Shown one piece after another: positions 5,912-8,454 of a DNA stretch of 8,454 nt; the stretch's first letter is position 1, and each line of letters begins with the position of its first letter. The notes beneath the pieces are model-generated. The model was not told the origin of the DNA. It worked only from the letters and a program-made list of their open reading frames with translations, and searched no databases. Source of the DNA: Alphaproteobacteria bacterium (GTDB lineage: Bacteria; Pseudomonadota; Alphaproteobacteria; G02398745; G023898745); assembly GCA_027366195.1 (NCBI GenBank), contig DAHXKW010000085.1, positions 1 to 8,454 on the forward strand, in the 5' to 3' direction. Made by a program: the position numbers and the translations under genes.

Positions 5912-6910
5912 ATGCTAGGTTTATTATATATCGCCATAAGTATGGCAAAGGTTGACGTTGGTCCTACGCATTTTAGTAAAGGTAATGGGGAGCAAACACT
6001 TTTTGTGACCCCAATTTTTTCAGGTAAACAATGGCAGGAAGCTGTAAGTTTAGTCAATAAAGGTGCTGATGTTGATGCTGATCTGAAAAAATCAAGAGAA
6101 TATACTGACGCGCTTGGGGTTCATGTAAACAAAAGAACGAAACATAAAGTTGGAGACTTTTCAATTACAGGGTTTGTGAGACAACAGGCTTTGGTTGTTT
6201 TACGTCTTCTAGTTAGCGGTAAAAGCTATAAATGTGTACTCGGTAGGCAGGTTAAAAACCCTAAACATGTGCGAGAGGCAGATTTGAAGCATCTTTTCGA
6301 TTGTTATACTGCAGTACAGAGCGGCAACCTAGATAAATCATTGCGGGCATGTAAAACCACATCTTCTAACGTCAAAACCGATTCTCCAGAGTTCCAAGAA
6401 TTAGTCACACCTGTTTTGAGAGAAGCTCAACTTACAGATACGCAACGTCAAGATTTAACGCCAAATCCTGCTAAAGAAGTAGATGTAAGATCTGTATTCG
6501 CCTTTAATGAATCGTTTTGGAAGATGATAGGAGGACATAGTTCGTTTCGCTCTACTTACTTAAGACTTTTAGAGGAAAGACATAAAGATGAAGCTAGGTA
6601 TGGCTACTTTACAGGATCAGAAGAGGAAAAAACAAAACAGTTAGCGGCACACAATGATCGAGCTAAGCAGCTTTTAGGCAAAGTTATAGAAATTTACGTT
6701 GCATCCTTTGCTGATTTCTTGAAGTCTGGAAAAGGTCAAGAATCCCTTGACAAAGCATATAAAGGTATTATCACTGCGTATGGAGAAGCCCATGATGGTA
6801 CTATGGGAGGTGTCCATAAAGATTCTAAACTTCCTAAGAAACTTAACTATGCTGGATCCAAAAACGAAGAACCTGTAGCGGATAAGCCAGTTTTCTTGGA
6901 ATTAGTTTAG
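5912..6910 (+). CDS. Hypothetical protein, 332 residues, family not recognised
   Basis: I do not recognise this protein. It is mostly hydrophilic. A short hydrophobic N-terminus (LGLLYIAISMA, residues 2-12) is too short and lacks the basic start of a good Sec signal. Residues 39-60 (QWQEAVSLVNKGADVDADL within them) resemble one half of an ankyrin-type repeat, but no second repeat follows. A basic patch is at 71-79 (HVNKRTKHK), Cys residues are at 108, 131 and 147, and a charged helical region is at 215-260 (LRLLEERHKDEARYGYF, SEEEKTKQLAAHNDRAKQLL). The C-terminal tail (300-332) is Lys/Pro rich and probably flexible. It has its own promoter and ribosome-binding site and stands between xerD and the opposing folD. 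A lineage-specific secreted or host-directed protein is possible but unproven. Reading frame, promoter and start are consistent with a real gene. Confidence 0.75.
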   Translation: MLGLLYIAISMAKVDVGPTHFSKGNGEQTLFVTPIFSGKQWQEAVSLVNKGADVDADLKKSREYTDALGVHVNKRTKHKVGDFSITGFVRQQALVVLRLLVSGKSYKCVLGRQVKNPKHVREADLKHLFDCYTAVQSGNLDKSLRACKTTSSNVKTDSPEFQELVTPVLREAQLTDTQRQDLTPNPAKEVDVRSVFAFNESFWKMIGGHSSFRSTYLRLLEERHKDEARYGYFTGSEEEKTKQLAAHNDRAKQLLGKVIEIYVASFADFLKSGKGQESLDKAYKGIITAYGEAHDGTMGGVHKDSKLPKKLNYAGSKNEEPVADKPVFLELV

Positions 6911-7783
6911 TTCGTTAAGTATCCAATAAGCCCGTAGGGTATTCATCATCAAATTAATCACTGTCATGGGCCCGACACCGCCGGGAACGGGGGAAATGGC
7001 TTTTACATGATCTTTGACATTCTCAAAATCCACATCACCTGTGATGGTACCGTCAACCGATGTTATCCCAACATCGATAACGATGGCGTTTGTATTAAAA
7101 TAGCTACGATCTAGGAATAATGGCTTCCCTATGGCGGATACCACAATATCAGCTTTTTGGCAGATTTCTTTAATATCCTGACTTCTGGAATGGAGTATCG
7201 TAACGCTGGCATTGTGATGGCACAAAAGCATAGCCATTGTTTTCCCCACCAAAATCGACCGACCTAGGACAACAGCTTTTACGCCTGTAATATCAGGCAT
7301 GACACTCTGGATCATTTGAAGACAACCCTGTGGCGTACAGGGAACCAGCCCCGGCTGTCCAGACATAAGTAGACCAAGGTTGTAGGGGTGTAGCCCATCA
7401 ACATCTTTTTTAGGATCGATGGCAACTAAAAACTCATGCGCATGTAATCCTTTAGGTAAAGGCAACTGCAGTAAAATGCCATGGACGGAGGGTGATTCAT
7501 TTAATCCCTTAATGGTTTGCAATAATTCATATCTAGTTGTTTTTTCATCTAAGCGAATTACATGTGAGGTAATCCCAACTTTTTCACACATTTTTCTTTT
7601 GTTTTCTACATACAACAAACTGGCTGGATTCTGACCTACGATAATCATGGCCAAGCTCGGTTTGGTTTTTAGGTGTGAGATTTGTTCAGATAACTCTAAA
7701 CTATATTTTTCAGATAATTCCTTACCGGAGATTAGAGAGGCCAAAGTACAAAGGGAAATAGGCTGATATTTTGATGATAACAC
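6902..7783 (-). CDS. folD: Bifunctional methylenetetrahydrofolate dehydrogenase / methenyltetrahydrofolate cyclohydrolase
   Basis: FolD makes 10-formyl-THF from 5,10-methylene-THF (NADP-dependent oxidation, then hydrolysis), supplying purine and formyl-methionine synthesis in the cytoplasm. Motifs in the 293 residues are VGQNPASLLYVENKRKMCE (49-67) with the Tyr58/Lys62 catalytic pair, GILLQLPLPKGL (102-113), PKKDVDGLHPYN (124-135) with the folate-site Asp, PCTPQGC (148-154), the Rossmann loop GRSILVGKTMA (174-184), HSR (198-200), and SPVPGGVGPMT (264-274). The start is uncertain. The longest frame begins with GTG at 7783, giving about 13 extra residues. A TTG at 7744 (residue 14) gives MASLISGKEL, which lines up with the usual FolD N-terminus. 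Neither has a good ribosome-binding site, and both lie inside yggT, suggesting coupled translation. The 3' end overlaps the convergent unknown gene by 9 bases. Confidence 0.95.
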   Translation of the reverse strand: MLSSKYQPISLCTLASLISGKELSEKYSLELSEQISHLKTKPSLAMIIVGQNPASLLYVENKRKMCEKVGITSHVIRLDEKTTRYELLQTIKGLNESPSVHGILLQLPLPKGLHAHEFLVAIDPKKDVDGLHPYNLGLLMSGQPGLVPCTPQGCLQMIQSVMPDITGVKAVVLGRSILVGKTMAMLLCHHNASVTILHSRSQDIKEICQKADIVVSAIGKPLFLDRSYFNTNAIVIDVGITSVDGTITGDVDFENVKDHVKAISPVPGGVGPMTVINLMMNTLRAYWILNELN

Positions 7784-8042
7784 CCCTGATGAAATAAAGG
7801 ACTAGGTAAAGTGCTACGATAGACAGATCAACCTTAAAAGGGAGAGCCTTTCTGATGGGTGCTAAAGCCGGGTCATACAAAGCAAATAGGGCTGTTTCAA
7901 TTTTAAAGACAATGGGTTGTTGTTTTTTTAAAACGTCTAAAGCACGTAGTAAATAAAGGATACCATAAGCAAATAAACCCATGATATAACAGTCTAAAGC
8001 AATATAAATTACGTGCAAAAGTGGGGCGAGTATGATGTCCAT
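7722..8042 (-). CDS. YggT family integral membrane protein
   Basis: A small inner-membrane protein of 106 residues with two hydrophobic segments: about 3-33 (IILAPLLHVIYIALDCYIMG and on) and about 73-92 (LSIVALYLVLYFIRGVIIKI). Between them is the family hallmark DPALAPIRKALPFKVDLS (57-74), a version of the P-x-x-R-x-x-P segment followed by an Asp-Leu-Ser entry to the second helix. Its biochemical role is unknown; family members in other bacteria have been linked to osmotic stress and cell-division neighbourhoods. In alphaproteobacteria a YggT gene often stands just upstream of folD, usually with a DUF167 gene between. That gene is absent here and the two genes overlap directly by up to 62 bases. 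The ATG at 8042 fits the family N-terminus but lacks a visible Shine-Dalgarno site. Confidence 0.85.
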   Translation of the reverse strand: MDIILAPLLHVIYIALDCYIMGLFAYGILYLLRALDVLKKQQPIVFKIETALFALYDPALAPIRKALPFKVDLSIVALYLVLYFIRGVIIKISAYFPLYFGLSNLR

Positions 8043-8120
8043 GTTAACATTGATTCGATGAACGCTATTTTATGTTACACATTTCTTGTAAGATGATCTA
8101 GCGGTATTATATGCCACAGG

Positions 8121-8197
8121 ATTGTCATTCCCGCACACGCGGGAATCCATCGATTTCCCATAGCTTCATGGATCCTTGCTTTCGCGAGGATGACAAT
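8121..8197. repeat. Dispersed-type palindromic repeat (double hairpin)
   Basis: The 30-base arms at 8121-8150 and 8168-8197 are imperfect inverted repeats (ATTGTCAT at one end, ATGACAAT at the other). Each arm is itself a hairpin: ATTCCCGC/GCGGGAAT around ACAC (8127-8146), and ATCCTTGC/GCGAGGAT around TTTC with one G-U pair (8172-8191). The layout, with GTCATTCCCGC...GCGGGAATCC, is that of short palindromic elements found in many copies in bacterial genomes. It lies between the divergent yggT and the gene at 8219. Copy number cannot be judged from one window. Confidence 0.8.
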
Positions 8198-8207
8198 AGT
8201 GCGATGT

Positions 8208-8212
8208 AGGAA
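8208..8212 (+). promoter_or_regulatory. Shine-Dalgarno site of the right-edge gene
   Basis: AGGAA lies six bases before the ATG at 8219. An in-frame TAG at 8207-8209 rules out an earlier start. Confidence 0.6.
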
Positions 8213-8218
8213 TTTATT

Positions 8219-8454
8219 ATGAGACTTAAAGCAAAGGCCAAACATACTGCACACCGAAGAAGACTGATCCCGTTTTTAAAACGACTGGCATTATGGAATG
8301 GTTTGGCCATGTCTTTAGTGGCAGGGGCATTAATTGTTCGAAGTGGCACCATTGGAACATTAACACGGCGTAGTATACATATGATTGTTGCGGGTTCAGC
8401 TTATTTGGGTTGGACAGGACAACGTTTGTTGATTGAAGGGCGCCAAACCTTATC
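8219..8454 (+). CDS. Hypothetical membrane protein, 3' end beyond the window
   Basis: Seventy-eight codons are visible with no stop before the edge. The N-terminus is strongly basic (MRLKAKAKHTAHRRR), followed by hydrophobic segments at about 23-40 (ALWNGLAMSLVAGALIV) and about 54-72 (HMIVAGSAYLGWTGQRLL). The positive N-terminus suggests that it lies in the cytoplasm with the first helix entering the membrane. I do not recognise the family from this part. The gene is divergent from yggT and has a good ribosome-binding site just after the palindromic repeat. It overlaps in antisense a spurious minus-strand frame, which I discount. Confidence 0.65.
   Translation, partial: MRLKAKAKHTAHRRRLIPFLKRLALWNGLAMSLVAGALIVRSGTIGTLTRRSIHMIVAGSAYLGWTGQRLLIEGRQTL

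Noticed and set aside
7419..7634. Plus-strand 71-codon frame
   Set aside because: Lies wholly antisense to the conserved FolD core.
8125..8352. Minus-strand 75-codon frame
   Set aside because: Runs through the palindromic repeat and antisense to the right-edge gene, which has a good ribosome-binding site.

Overview
The window looks like chromosomal DNA of an AT-rich alphaproteobacterium, most likely a host-associated lineage of the Rickettsiales/Holosporales kind. I infer this from the low GC, a YggT-FolD gene pair typical of alphaproteobacteria, a transporter resembling those of intracellular bacteria, XerD, diverged housekeeping proteins, and palindromic repeats of the type scattered through such genomes. 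No taxon-specific marker is present, so this is an inference.

Positions 1-2130 (+ strand) hold a tightly packed cluster. It runs from the C-terminal end of a diverged polynucleotide phosphorylase-like protein (KH plus degenerate S1), through enolase (29-base overlap), to a TrmL-type tRNA 2'-O-methyltransferase (4-base ATGA overlap). Three DnaA-box-like nonamers and a very AT-rich stretch follow (2111-2232). This is the most interesting non-coding signal in the window and could be a replication origin, or simply an AT-rich promoter.

Positions 2272-4323 (+) encode an unrecognised two-helix membrane protein with a Cys-Glu-Pro repeat, possibly cut short by an in-frame stop, and then a DAACS-family amino-acid symporter. 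The symporter's substrate site departs from the aspartate/glutamate consensus. Positions 4324-4848 are non-coding: a segment bounded by inverted repeats (4340-4748) with hairpins and an unusual GC-rich patch, probably a mobile-element relic or MITE-like repeat.

Positions 4849-5727 (+) encode a full-length XerD recombinase with all catalytic residues but no ATG, GTG or TTG at its expected start. Positions 5912-6910 (+) are an unrecognised 332-residue protein with a good promoter and ribosome-binding site. It converges on, and overlaps by 9 bases, the minus-strand folD gene. FolD in turn overlaps the upstream yggT (minus). A roughly 77-base double-hairpin repeat lies between yggT and a divergently transcribed, truncated membrane-protein gene that runs off the right edge.

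Functions represented are RNA turnover, glycolysis, tRNA modification, amino-acid uptake, chromosome dimer resolution and one-carbon metabolism. I see no single new multi-gene system. The best leads are the origin-like region, the start-less xerD, the altered symporter site, the IR-bounded element and the unknown 332-residue protein.
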